From positions 1 through 35,723 of the forward strand of contig CALVSW010000013.1 in the NCBI GenBank assembly GCA_944359625.1: a stretch of 35,723 nucleotides of DNA. Direction: 5' to 3'. The first letter of the stretch is position 1, and each line of letters starts with the position of its first letter. A program made the translations under genes and the position numbers. The notes under the pieces are model-generated. The model searched no databases and was not told the DNA's origin. It saw only the letters and a list, made by a program, of their open reading frames with translations. Shown here piece by piece: positions 1-10,000 of the stretch. This stretch comes from an uncultured Bacilli bacterium (GTDB lineage: Bacteria; Bacillota_I; Bacilli_A; RF39; UBA660).

Positions 1-72
1 CCCTAATACTTCGCAGATACCGACGTGTATAGTGGACTTTCACCACCTAGCTATATGCCATGCCCGGCACAC
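1..72 (-). mobile_element. Group II intron (IIC-like), 5' end; continues beyond the window
   Basis: Read on the minus strand from position 72, the DNA starts GTGTGCCGGGCATGG, followed by a GGTGGTGAAAGTCCAC segment and a CTGCGAAGTA segment. This order matches the conserved domain I start of group IIC introns (GUGUGCC-GGCAUGG, then GUGA-AGUCC, then GCAGAAGUA), as I recall for the Oceanobacillus iheyensis intron. The boundary lies immediately 3' of a strong terminator stem at 73-108, which is the known target preference of IIC introns. Only 72 nt are visible, so the reverse transcriptase gene and domains V/VI cannot be seen. Family identity is strong; completeness is unknown. Confidence 0.8.
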
Positions 73-108
73 ATAAATACTCGTTAGCAAATGCTAACGA
101 GTATTTAT
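73..108 (-). terminator. Terminator of UPF0316 gene, intron target hairpin
   Basis: A perfect inverted repeat has 17-bp arms at 73-89 and 92-108 with only two bases between them. The stem contains the TAA stop codon (105-107) of the upstream UPF0316 gene. The T-rich end is part of the stem, and the group II intron begins at the very next base. Confidence 0.8.
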
Positions 109-620
109 TTTATAAATCCATTAATAACTGTTTTTGTTTCACTAAAAGTAATAAAAGCATTATTATCTATTTTACGTATTAATTTAGATAATTCTTTTAT
201 CTTAGTATTATTTATTTCTATTAATAACATCTTTTTTTTAATACCATCATAATAATCTTTAATATCTAAAATAGTTAAAGCATAACCTTTATCTCTTAAT
301 AACTTAATGTTATTTTTAGTAGCTTTAGAGGTAATTACTTGACAAGTAGTACTACCTTTAATAAATATATTACTTAATTTACTACCTATATAAGTACCAG
401 TAGCATAACCTGCTGAATAAGATATAGCAATCCATAAAGATATATGTTCGGTATTTAAAGCTTCTCTAGCTACTATAAACCAGACAAAGACTTCAAAGAA
501 AGCTATAAAAGCACATTTAAGACTATTACCTTTTACCATTATAATAGTTCTTATTGTACCTAATGATACATCTAATATACGAGCCATAAATATTCCTAAA
601 CAAGTTAATAATAGATTCAT
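105..620 (-). CDS. UPF0316 family membrane protein (DUF5698/DUF2179, YebE-like)
   Basis: This 171-aa protein has three N-terminal hydrophobic helices (about residues 1-85), including the family-typical ARILDVSLGTIRTI and FFEVFVWF stretches. A soluble C-terminal DUF2179-like domain (about 95-165) follows, with repeated beta-alpha-beta units. It resembles the B. subtilis YebE/UPF0316 family, whose role is unknown; DUF2179 may bind a ligand. It is the last gene of the valS operon, starting 6 nt after the zinc-ribbon gene with a GGTGAT ribosome site 5 nt before ATG. Length is normal for the family. Confidence 0.85.
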   Translation of the reverse strand: MNLLLTCLGIFMARILDVSLGTIRTIIMVKGNSLKCAFIAFFEVFVWFIVAREALNTEHISLWIAISYSAGYATGTYIGSKLSNIFIKGSTTCQVITSKATKNNIKLLRDKGYALTILDIKDYYDGIKKKMLLIEINNTKIKELSKLIRKIDNNAFITFSETKTVINGFIK

Positions 621-626
621 ATTTTA

Positions 627-899
627 TCACCTAAGTAAAATAGCAGCAATTATTATAGCTAATACTAATATACAAATCACAATAAATATTGCATATGCTG
701 TATTATTAGTATTTGTAGGATCATCATTATTATACTCTTTATTTTTTTGTTTAATATTATAAATACGTTCTAAATAAGGATTCTTTCCTTTATTCATTTC
801 TTTACGAATATCTAGTTGTTCCCTACTCATTAATGCACCACAATTAGGACATATAGCATCTTTACTACCTAAAGCATGTCCACATTTTTTACAAACCAT
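627..899 (-). CDS. Zinc-ribbon protein with one C-terminal transmembrane helix
   Basis: This 90-aa protein has an N-terminal zinc ribbon with two CxxC knuckles (CKKCG at residues 3-7 and CPNCG near 17-21). A charged, Asn-rich linker follows, then one hydrophobic helix at residues 68-89 ending in LLR. It is probably a tail-anchored membrane protein with a cytosolic metal-binding head. Its ATG overlaps the TAA of trmL by one base (TAATG), so the two are translationally coupled. The stop is TGA, immediately followed by TAA. No function can be given. Confidence 0.8.
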   Translation of the reverse strand: MVCKKCGHALGSKDAICPNCGALMSREQLDIRKEMNKGKNPYLERIYNIKQKNKEYNNDDPTNTNNTAYAIFIVICILVLAIIIAAILLR

Positions 900-1414
900 T
901 ATTCCTCACTTTCTTCAATATAATATTTAGATTTATGAGGTTCATCTCTTAGTAAATCTAAATAATCTTGTTGACGAAGAGCTTCGTATAAAACAATAGC
1001 AACTGTATTAGAAACATTTAATGCTCTTACTTTATCAGTCATCGGTATTCTTAAACAATTATTTATATATGGTTTTAATATCTTAGGAGGTATACCTGTT
1101 GATTCTTTACCAAAGAAAAAGTAGATATTTTCATCTTTATTACTATAATCAAAAGAAGTATGAGGTTTATGACCATATCTAGTTAGAAAATAATAAGTAC
1201 CTTTATTTTTACTAAAGAAATCATCTATATTTTCATATACAGTATAATCACAATATTTAATATAATTAACCCCACTTCTTTTAATATATTTTTCATCTAA
1301 AGAAAAACCTAAAGGTTTAATTAAATGTAATTTAGTATGAGTAGCAACACATGTACGCATTATATTACCAGTATTCTGTGGTATTTCTGGTTCAAATAAA
1401 ACTATATTTAACAT
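899..1414 (-). CDS. trmL: tRNA (cytidine(34)-2'-O)-methyltransferase TrmL
   Basis: This 171-aa SPOUT-class methyltransferase has the full length expected for TrmL. The N-terminal EPEIPQNTGNIMRTC motif is typical. So are the knot motifs FFGKESTGIPP (about 100-110) and RIPMTDKVRALNVSNTVAI (about 123-141), which form the trefoil knot that binds S-adenosylmethionine. The family methylates the 2'-OH of the wobble base in tRNA-Leu isoacceptors. It sits between proS and the zinc-ribbon gene with stop/start overlaps on both sides, so it is a middle gene of a translation-linked operon. Confidence 0.93.
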   Translation of the reverse strand: MLNIVLFEPEIPQNTGNIMRTCVATHTKLHLIKPLGFSLDEKYIKRSGVNYIKYCDYTVYENIDDFFSKNKGTYYFLTRYGHKPHTSFDYSNKDENIYFFFGKESTGIPPKILKPYINNCLRIPMTDKVRALNVSNTVAIVLYEALRQQDYLDLLRDEPHKSKYYIEESEE

Positions 1415-2829
1415 TAATATTGTCTTCCAAAATATACTTTATAATTAGCTTTTTTACCACAGACTATACATGTATTATCTACTTCTTTATCAATTATACA
1501 ACGTGATTTTAACCCAGTATCTTCTTTTATTTTATCTTCACAATGAGGATCATTACATAAATTAATTTCAATAAAACCATTACCATTAGATGATATCTTT
1601 TTAAATTCATCATATGTATTTGCTTTATATAACATATTATTACGTCTTTCTAAAGCTTTATTATACATATCAGTTTGAATATTATTAAGTAATTCTAAAA
1701 TAGCAGATATTATATCTTCATTAGTATTTACTTTTATCTTTTCTAAAGTATCTCTTCTTACTAAAGTAATAAAACCATTATCTAAATCTCTTTTACCTAA
1801 CTCGATTCTAATCGGATAACCTTTTACTTCGGCTAAAGCAAATTTAAATCCTGGTGTTTTATCAGAATTATCTACTTTATAAGTTATATTATTAGCATTT
1901 AATTTAGCTTCTAAACTACTTAGTTCATTAGTAACATCACCAATAGGGATAATACATACTTTGATTGGGGCTATTTTAGGTGGTAAAATTAATCCTCTAT
2001 TATCAGAATGGGTCATAATTAAACCACCAATCATTCTTGTAGATACTCCCCAAGAAGTTTGATAAGGAGTTTTTAAAGTATTATCTTTATCTAAAAATTG
2101 AATACCAAAAGCTTTAGCAAAATGTTGACCAAAATAATGACTTGTTCCATTTTGTAAAGCAACACCATCCCACATCATAGCTTCTAATGTATAAGTTTCT
2201 TCAGCACCAGCAAACTTTTCTTTTTCGGTTTTACGACCTACTATAACAGGAATAGCTAAATAATTTCTTTGAAAATCTTCATATACCTTTAACATACGTA
2301 AAGTTTCTTCTCTAGCTTCAGTACTAGTTGCATGCATCGTATGTCCTTCTTGCCATAATATTTCTCTACTTCTTAAAAATGGTCTTGTTGTTTTTTCCCA
2401 TCTTACAATGGTAGCCCATTGATTATATAGTAAAGGTAAATCACGATAAGATTTAATAATCTTTTTATAATGTTCACAAAATAAAGTTTCTGATGTAGGT
2501 CTAATACACATTCTTTCTTCTAACTTTTCACTACCACCATATGTAACCCAAGCAACTTCTGGAGCAAAACCTTCAACATGTTCTTTTTCAATATTAAGAA
2601 GAGATTCTGGTATTAATAAAGGCATTTGCACATTTACATGACCTAACTTTTTAAACTCTTTATCTAATATACTAACCATATTTTCCCATATAGCATACCC
2701 ATATGGGCGAATAATCATACTACCCTTTACAGAAGAATAATCAACTAAATCTGCTTTTTTACATACATCAGTATACCACTTAGCAAAATCAACTTCTCTA
2801 TCAGTTATATCTTTAACTAAACTACCCAT
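1414..2829 (-). CDS. proS: Prolyl-tRNA synthetase (short, archaeal/eukaryotic-type, type 3)
   Basis: This class II synthetase, 471 aa from the chosen ATG, charges tRNA-Pro. Visible motifs are motif 2 (FLRSREILWQEGHT), the ATP/proline pocket, and motif 3 (GGLIMTHSDNRGLILPPKIAP). It lacks the ~180-aa editing insertion of the usual bacterial ProS. Instead it has a C-terminal extension with four Cys (CNDPHC, CIVC) and ends in FGRQY, as in archaeal/eukaryotic-type enzymes. A GTG at 2838 is in frame, but GGTGAT lies 5 nt before the ATG at 2829, so ATG is preferred. The start overlaps the end of valS, consistent with coupling. Confidence 0.96.
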   Translation of the reverse strand: MGSLVKDITDREVDFAKWYTDVCKKADLVDYSSVKGSMIIRPYGYAIWENMVSILDKEFKKLGHVNVQMPLLIPESLLNIEKEHVEGFAPEVAWVTYGGSEKLEERMCIRPTSETLFCEHYKKIIKSYRDLPLLYNQWATIVRWEKTTRPFLRSREILWQEGHTMHATSTEAREETLRMLKVYEDFQRNYLAIPVIVGRKTEKEKFAGAEETYTLEAMMWDGVALQNGTSHYFGQHFAKAFGIQFLDKDNTLKTPYQTSWGVSTRMIGGLIMTHSDNRGLILPPKIAPIKVCIIPIGDVTNELSSLEAKLNANNITYKVDNSDKTPGFKFALAEVKGYPIRIELGKRDLDNGFITLVRRDTLEKIKVNTNEDIISAILELLNNIQTDMYNKALERRNNMLYKANTYDEFKKISSNGNGFIEINLCNDPHCEDKIKEDTGLKSRCIIDKEVDNTCIVCGKKANYKVYFGRQY

Positions 2830-5365
2830 TATTATCACCCAATTCTTTATTTACATTTTCTAACTTTTCTAATTCTAATTTTAAATTTAATTTTTCTTGT
2901 TCAACTATATTACTAGGAGCTTTACTTACATAATTTTCATTACTTAATAATTTTTGTCTACGTAATATAGAAGCTTCTAACTTCTTTTTATTATTATTTA
3001 ATTCTTCTAAATACTTTTCTTTATTACCATTATCATCATAATAAATACTCATACTTATATCATATAAATTAACATCAATTTTAGAAGAATCTATATCTTT
3101 ATCAATTATTTTATCATTTATCTTTAACATATTTAATAATAATTTATTAGTATTATTAGTTTTTACTTTAAATTCTTTACCAATATTATTTTCTAACTTT
3201 TTATTTCTAAATAAAGTAATAAATTCTAATAATTTAGTAACATCTTTTTCTTCTTTATCATAAATATATTTTTTTTCATACTTAGGATAATTACTAATCA
3301 TAATAGATTTATTATCTTTAATAGGTAACATACTATATATTTCTTCCGTAACAAATGGCATAAAAGGATGCATTATTTTTATTATACCTAGTAATACTTT
3401 ATATAAAGTACTTAAGGTAGATATATTATCTAAACTAAATTTAGCCATTTCAATATAATTAGAGCAAAAATCATTCCATATAAAATTATATACTTCACTA
3501 CCTACTAAGTTAAATTCATATTTATCCATATGTTTAATAGTACTTTTAACAATATTCTCATATCTTGTAAGTATCCATTTATCAGCTTCATTTAAAGTAC
3601 TAAAATCTAATTCTTTTAAAGATTCAATATTCATTAAAACAAAACGAGATGCATTCCATAATTTATTAATAAAGTTCCAAGTACTTTTAATTTTTTCAAT
3701 ATCAAAACGTAAATCAGTACCAAAAGCACAATCCGTAACTAGATAGTATCTTAAAGCATCGGCACCGTAGTCTTTTATCATATCCATAGGATCAATACCA
3801 TTACCTAAAGATTTAGACATTTTTCTGCCCATGGCATCTCTTACTAAACCATGAACGATACAATCTTTAAATGGTCTTACCCCATTTATTTCTAGAGATT
3901 GGAAAGTCATTCTATTTACCCAAAAAGGAATAATATCATAACCAGTTACTAAACAATCAGTTGGAAAATAACGTTTAAAATCTTCAGTATTGTTTGGATA
4001 ACCTAAGGTTGAAAATGGCCATAAAGCCGATGAAAACCATGTATCTAAAACGTCTTCATCTTGAACCCAACCTTCACCTTTTGGAGCTTCTTCTCCAACA
4101 TATACTTCCTCACCTTTATACCAAGCAGGGATTCGGTGTCCCCACCATAATTGACGCGAAATACACCAATCATAAGTTATTTCCATCCAGTGATTCATTA
4201 TCTTTTCAAATCTTTCCGGAATAAAATTAACTTTGGTATCTTTATTTTTTTGATTTTCTAATACTTTATCAGCTAAAGGACGCATTTTAACAAACCATTG
4301 TTTAGAAAGATATGGTTCTACTACGGCATCAGTTCTTTCAGAATGTCCTACATTATGCGTTATCTCTTCTACTCTAATTAAAATACCTTCTTCTTTTAAA
4401 TCATTAACTAAAGCACTACGACATTCTTCTCTAGTCATACCCGCATACTTACCACATAAACTATTCATGGTTGCATCTTTATTCATAACAACAACACGTT
4501 CTAGGTTATGACGTAATCCTACTTCATAGTCATTGGGATCATGAGCAGGTGTTACTTTAACTACACCAGTACCAAATTCCATATCAGCATGCATATCAGC
4601 TAAAACGGGTATTTTTTTATTAACTACTGGTAATATAACATTTTTACCAATATACTTTTGATATCTTTTATCTTTAGGATTAACGATAACAGCTACATCA
4701 CCAAATAAAGTTTCAGGTCTTGTTGTTGCTACTTCTAAGTAATTATTACTATCTTCTAAATAATATTTTAAATGATAAAAAGCACCTTTATCTTCTTTAT
4801 AAATAACTTCTTCATTACTTAAAGCAGTCATAGCAACGGGATCCCAGTTTATTATCTTTTCACCCCGATAGATTAATCCTTTATTATAATAATCAACAAA
4901 TACTTTAGTAACCGCATCATTTAACCCCTTATCTAAAGTAAATCTTTCTTTAGAATAATCAACAGATAAACCTAATTTAGCCCATTGATTACGAATATTA
5001 TCACTATATTCTTTAGTCCAATCCCAACAAGCTTTTAAGAAGTTTTCTCTTCCATATTCATATTTATCGATACCTTGTTCTTTTAATCTTTTAACAACTT
5101 TAGCTTCAGTAGCAATGGCAGCATGATCCATTCCTGGTAACCATAGACAATCATAACCTTGCATTCTTTTATATCTAATTATTACATCTTGAATAGAAGT
5201 ATCATAAGCATGTCCTATATGTAGTTTACCTGTTACATTAGGAGGAGGAATTACTATACAATATGGTAATTTATCTGTATTACCACTTTTAAAATATCCT
5301 GAATCTTTCCATGTTTTATACTTATCTTTTTCTACTTCTAAATGATTATATTTTGTATCTAACAT
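2822..5365 (-). CDS. valS: Valyl-tRNA synthetase
   Basis: This 847-aa class I synthetase charges tRNA-Val. It has the HIGH motif (PNVTGKLHIGHAYD, about residues 41-54), the CP1 editing domain (TTRPETLFGDVAV, GTGVVKVTPAHDPNDYEVG), the KMSKS loop (GRKMSKSLGNGIDP) and a C-terminal coiled coil. It is slightly shorter than the ~880-aa Bacillus enzyme. AGAGG lies 5 nt before ATG. A T-box leader with its own promoter precedes it, so expression of the whole operon should rise when uncharged tRNA-Val accumulates. Confidence 0.98.
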   Translation of the reverse strand: MLDTKYNHLEVEKDKYKTWKDSGYFKSGNTDKLPYCIVIPPPNVTGKLHIGHAYDTSIQDVIIRYKRMQGYDCLWLPGMDHAAIATEAKVVKRLKEQGIDKYEYGRENFLKACWDWTKEYSDNIRNQWAKLGLSVDYSKERFTLDKGLNDAVTKVFVDYYNKGLIYRGEKIINWDPVAMTALSNEEVIYKEDKGAFYHLKYYLEDSNNYLEVATTRPETLFGDVAVIVNPKDKRYQKYIGKNVILPVVNKKIPVLADMHADMEFGTGVVKVTPAHDPNDYEVGLRHNLERVVVMNKDATMNSLCGKYAGMTREECRSALVNDLKEEGILIRVEEITHNVGHSERTDAVVEPYLSKQWFVKMRPLADKVLENQKNKDTKVNFIPERFEKIMNHWMEITYDWCISRQLWWGHRIPAWYKGEEVYVGEEAPKGEGWVQDEDVLDTWFSSALWPFSTLGYPNNTEDFKRYFPTDCLVTGYDIIPFWVNRMTFQSLEINGVRPFKDCIVHGLVRDAMGRKMSKSLGNGIDPMDMIKDYGADALRYYLVTDCAFGTDLRFDIEKIKSTWNFINKLWNASRFVLMNIESLKELDFSTLNEADKWILTRYENIVKSTIKHMDKYEFNLVGSEVYNFIWNDFCSNYIEMAKFSLDNISTLSTLYKVLLGIIKIMHPFMPFVTEEIYSMLPIKDNKSIMISNYPKYEKKYIYDKEEKDVTKLLEFITLFRNKKLENNIGKEFKVKTNNTNKLLLNMLKINDKIIDKDIDSSKIDVNLYDISMSIYYDDNGNKEKYLEELNNNKKKLEASILRRQKLLSNENYVSKAPSNIVEQEKLNLKLELEKLENVNKELGDNNG

Positions 5366-5382
5366 AATAACCTCTTTTCTAT

Positions 5383-5584
5383 ATAAAAAAAGTCATAAAT
5401 ATAAGGACGAGATAACCCGCGGTACCACCTTATTTTATGACTTTATCATACACTTTAAATCTATAACGTGATTAACGATTCAACTCCAAAGCAACCTTCA
5501 TATATTTATTTTATTAGTTTCCACCAACCACTAACTCTCTATTAAACTAAATATATTACTCCTCTTTTTCAACGTATCTACTGG
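5383..5584 (-). promoter_or_regulatory. T-box leader, valine-specific, upstream of valS
   Basis: The minus strand carries the T-box sequence GGTGGTACCGCGGGTTATC at 5411-5429. Stem I pieces are AGTAATATA, AGAGAGTTAG and GGTTGGTGGAAAC, and TTTGGAG follows the specifier loop. In GAAGGTTGCTTTGGAG the specifier reads GTT (5495-5493), a Val codon, matching valS downstream. The terminator/antiterminator is formed by arms at 5428-5443 and 5389-5405, followed by seven Ts. Binding of uncharged tRNA-Val is expected to prevent termination. Confidence 0.95.
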
Positions 5585-5585
5585 T

Positions 5586-5614
5586 ATTATAGATTAATAA
5601 TAAATTATTTGCAA
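5586..5614 (-). promoter_or_regulatory. Promoter of the valS operon
   Basis: The -35 TTGCAA (5609-5614), a 17-bp spacer and -10 TATAAT (5586-5591) form a near-consensus sigma-A promoter directly upstream of the T-box leader. Confidence 0.8.
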
Positions 5615-5629
5615 GTTTTTTAAATCTAT

Positions 5630-7006
5630 TTATTGATTATATTTACTTAATATTCTCATCGCTTTTTTAGACTTTTTAATTCTTCTTAAAGCTTGATTTT
5701 CTATATTACTTACACGAGCTCTTGTAACATTAAACATTTTACCAATTTCTTCACACGTTAAAGGATACCCTGAAGTTAATCCATATCGTAAATCTAAGAC
5801 TTGTCTTTGACGTTCATTTAATGAACATAAATTATATACTTCTAAAAGTTCTTTTAAAAAAGCATTATAACTATATATATCCTCTATAGCTAAGTCTTCA
5901 ACATTTTGATAATTATCTAATGATTCATCTTTTAAAACATTATCACTACTATTTAAACTAATAGTATCTAAAGCAAGATTATTAAGTTCAATTACCGTAT
6001 CTAAAGGTAAATTAAGACCAACGGCTATTTCTTCTAAAGTTGGTAGACATCCTTCATTTTTAATAAATTCATTTTTAAATTTAATAAATTTTAATAATTT
6101 AAAATAAAGATACTGAGGAATACGAATATTTCGTGATTTATTTGCAACAGCTCTTTTAACAGCAGTAGTTATATAACGATAAGCAACTGAAGAAAAACGA
6201 CAATTTTTGCTAACATCAAAATCATTAGCAGCTTTTATTAAAGCAATATTTCCTTCTTGAATTAAATCTTCAAATGATAAACCATAAAAGGAATACTTTT
6301 TTACCGCCGTAACTACTAATTTTAAATTATGCATAACCAACTTCTTTTTAGCTTCACTATCACCTAATAAAATTCTATTACCTAATTCTTTTTCTTCACT
6401 CAGAGTTAATCTTGAAAAAGGTAGAGAATCTAAATAGTATTTAGTATGTTTATTACAAAAATAAGATTCATTAAATTTACTATCATTAATTTCTTTATGC
6501 ATTTCTAAATTATAATTTTTAATTAAAAAACTTAATGTTCTATTGGCAATATGGTAGTTACTATCAGTTTTATCTTTATTATCTATAATTTTTAAAATTT
6601 CTCTAATAGTAGGATGACTTAAAATATCATTTAAATATAAGTCAATATTAGGTACTAAGTTTAACCAATCTAATAAATCAATTAACTTATTAATTTCAGT
6701 AATAGCAGTATTATAATCTTCAGGAAAATTAATATAATTATCCATAAAATTATTTAAAATTTGAATAATGTCTTTATTAGATTCTTCAATATAATTAGCT
6801 ATTTTAATTTTAATTATTTTATTAAACATTATATCTACTCTATTTATATTTTTACAATTTAATATAGATAACATATGTTTTAAAGTATCTGCAATGATAT
6901 TACTAAATTCTTCTTTAGAAAAAGAAAAAAAACTATAAGTAAAGTAACTTTCTTTAATATTAGGTAATAACATATCATATAAATTATAATAATTAATCTT
7001 TTTCAT
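5630..7006 (-). CDS. Sigma-70 family RNA polymerase sigma factor with a long unique N-terminus
   Basis: This 458-aa protein has a ~190-aa helical N-terminus I do not recognise. It then carries regions 1.2/2 (FSRLTLSEEKELG; LIQEGNIALIKAANDFD; RFSSVAYRYITTAVKRAVANKSRNIRIP, about 250-298), region 3 (about 305-350) and region 4 with a helix-turn-helix (LNERQRQVLDLRYG; CEEIGKMFNVTRARVSNIENQALRRIK, about 395-447). In region 2.4 the usual Trp pair is replaced by Tyr-Arg-Tyr, so melting or promoter recognition may differ from the housekeeping factor. The start is ATG at 7006 with AGGTG 7 nt upstream; an in-frame GTG at 7015 is less likely. It follows the larger sigma-like gene directly (stop TAG at 7016), so the two are co-transcribed. 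Confidence 0.9.
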   Translation of the reverse strand: MKKINYYNLYDMLLPNIKESYFTYSFFSFSKEEFSNIIADTLKHMLSILNCKNINRVDIMFNKIIKIKIANYIEESNKDIIQILNNFMDNYINFPEDYNTAITEINKLIDLLDWLNLVPNIDLYLNDILSHPTIREILKIIDNKDKTDSNYHIANRTLSFLIKNYNLEMHKEINDSKFNESYFCNKHTKYYLDSLPFSRLTLSEEKELGNRILLGDSEAKKKLVMHNLKLVVTAVKKYSFYGLSFEDLIQEGNIALIKAANDFDVSKNCRFSSVAYRYITTAVKRAVANKSRNIRIPQYLYFKLLKFIKFKNEFIKNEGCLPTLEEIAVGLNLPLDTVIELNNLALDTISLNSSDNVLKDESLDNYQNVEDLAIEDIYSYNAFLKELLEVYNLCSLNERQRQVLDLRYGLTSGYPLTCEEIGKMFNVTRARVSNIENQALRRIKKSKKAMRILSKYNQ

Positions 7007-7015
7007 AATTAACAC

Positions 7016-10000
7016 CTACTTTTTAGTAACTAATTTTTTAGTAACACCATTATTATGTTCATTATATTTATTAATTGCTTGATTAGCTATATTTCTTACT
7101 TCTAAAATACTAACATTTAATAATTTAGCTATTTTTTCAATATTTAAATATCTACCATTATAGCCAAGATATTGAAACATTATAATAATTGCTTCTTCTT
7201 TAGTTAAATAACTAGTTAATTCTTTAAATTCTATAGAATTTAATACTTCACTTATAGATATTAAAGATTCTTGATTATTATTTTTAGAAGGTATTTCTTC
7301 TACATTTACTACTTTAAATCTACCATTTTTCTCATAATTTTCAAGTCTTCTTCTTATTTTAGGAATAATTCTACTTGTTATATCACGTCTATCTTGTCTA
7401 CTAATATAATGATTTACTTCGCTATAATTTTCACCATATTTTCTTTTTAATATTTCTTTATCACTATCAGGTAAAGAATCGATAACCATAAGTAATTTAT
7501 TTTGATCATAATTAGATAATAAAGATAATAAATCTAATGTATTTTTTTCTTGCTCAGTTAGATTTAATTTATCTTTAATTATATTACGAATTCTACTGAA
7601 TATTAAATTTAAATATTCATTATTATTTAAAGAAATATTTATTAGTACTTGATTATAATTTCCACCATAAATACTTTGTAAATAATTAATTTCATAATCT
7701 GTTAAATCATCTATAGCGCTTATTACTAATGAAGAATCATAATTAGAAAAAATAGTTAATAAATCACGATTATTAATATTTACATTTTCTTTAGTTAATA
7801 ATTTAGCTTTTTTATAAATAAAAGGAATTATTTCTTTATAACAAGCTTTTTTATATCTTCTAAGAAATTTATCATCATCAATTAATTCATTATAATTAAT
7901 TCCAAATCTTCCTTGTAAAATTCTTTGATAATTTATATCTAAAGAATTTATAATATCTAAAATAAGATTAAAGGAATAATTAGAAAAGATTGTAAATAAA
8001 TCAACTTCTTTATTTTCTATATTATTATTTATAATATTTTTGATTAAAGGAATTATAACATATTTTAAAACATAATTATCTTTTTTACTCCAATATCTAT
8101 CTTTTATTAAAGTATTATAATTAGGTCCAAATCTTCTTTCTAAAATACTTTGATATTCAACAGGTAACTTTTTTATAGTATCTATAACTACACTTGGTTC
8201 ATATTCAAATAAAATACTAAATAAATTATGCCAAGATTTTCTAATATCAGCTTTAGAAATTTCTGGTTTATACATAATAATTAAATCTATTAAAATGTCT
8301 TGTTCTTCAAAATTATCGATTTCTTTATAACCACTAGCTATTATTATATCTAATAAATTAGTAATAGCATTATTATGAGTAAGTATTTTTAATACTTCTT
8401 TATCTTCTAAAAAGTCTATTTCTTTTAAGTATCTGATAATAAGTAAAATATTATTTAAAGCGGTACTAGCTATTTTAATATTTTTAACTTTACTTTCTAT
8501 AAGTTTTATAACATATGTACTTTTATTATTAGCATACTTTACTTTTAAATAATTAATTAAATTATCTTTTAAAATTCGATTAAATAACTGATAAAGATAA
8601 GTTTTATCATCAGAGATTGCTTTAGATTGTACTTCTAATAACGAATTATTAATTATTGTATTTAAATCAAGTTGGGGTATATTTATAAATTTATAATCGT
8701 TTATAATACTTTTAATATTATTTTCAAATATATTATATAATTCTTTTAAATTACTCTCTTCTAATTGTTTTAAACTTAATTTATCTATCATATTATTCTC
8801 CATTCCAAATCTCATCATTAAATCTGAATGTTTAAGTTTTCTTAAAGTATTTTTTAATGTTACACGCATATATTCTCTTGATAAATTAAACATTCGTCCT
8901 ATTTCTGCTAAATTTTTAGGATTATTACCATTTAAACCAAAATAATATTCGATAACTGTTCTTTCCATAGGTTTTAAAGGAACTTTATTTAATATTACTT
9001 TAAATTGTTGTATTTGAAATTTTCTAATAACATCATTTTCAATATTAATACTATTATCAGGAATAAATTCTAAGAAAGTAGCATTATTATTATCATCTTG
9101 AGATATTGGGTTATCTAAACTAGCTTTTACACTAGGAATTTCGCTATAATATTTTTTTATTATTTCAATATCAAGACCAGTTTTTGCAGCTACTTCATCA
9201 AGTGTAGGTTCGATACCAAACTTATTTTTATAATTAATAATAATATTTTCTATTTTTAATAATCTTTCATAAGCATCAAATGATAAACTTATAGTTCTTC
9301 CTTGATAAGCAAGGGCTGTATTAATACTTTGTCTTATCCAATATACTGCATAAGTAGAAAAACTAGTACTTCTTTTAAGATCACATTTATTTATAGCTTT
9401 TATTAAACCGATAATTCCTTCTTGAACTAAATCTTCATATTCAAGTCCACGTTTTGTATATTTATTGGCAACAAATCTTACTAAATTTATATTATCATTA
9501 ATTATTTTATCAAGTGCCTTTTTATCGCCTTGCTTAGCTTCCATTAATAACTTTTTTACTTCTTCTTTAGCTAAAGATAATCTTGGCAGTTCTTTATCTT
9601 TTCTCTTTATATCTTGATTTTTAAATTCATAATAAGTCCTAATTAATAAAAGAATATCTTTATTATTAATACTATTTACTATACCACTATTAGTTATATT
9701 TATTAATATTTTTTCTAAAGTAGAATTACTTTCAATTAACTCAAAGAAAATAATTTCAATATCATCGACGTTAAAATTATTTATAAATTCACATAATATT
9801 TTTAAATTTAAAAGATTAGTTTTACTATTATTATTATATTTTATTTTACTATTAATAAATTTATCAAAAATGTCTATTATATAAAAGTTAGTTTTTAAAT
9901 ATTCAATAACTAATTTATCTATATCCATTTTTATTTCCATACTTAACTTATTTTTACTTTGTAAATACACTTTTTCAAGTATTTTATTATATTCTGTATT

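Noticed and set aside
3994-4224. Plus-strand open frame opposite valS
   Set aside because: Mirror of a highly conserved synthetase with no ribosome site.
5383-5584. Second aminoacyl leader (for proS) or a different specifier
   Set aside because: The only specifier that fits the GAA...TTTGGAG frame is GTT (Val), and no T-box lies between valS and proS.
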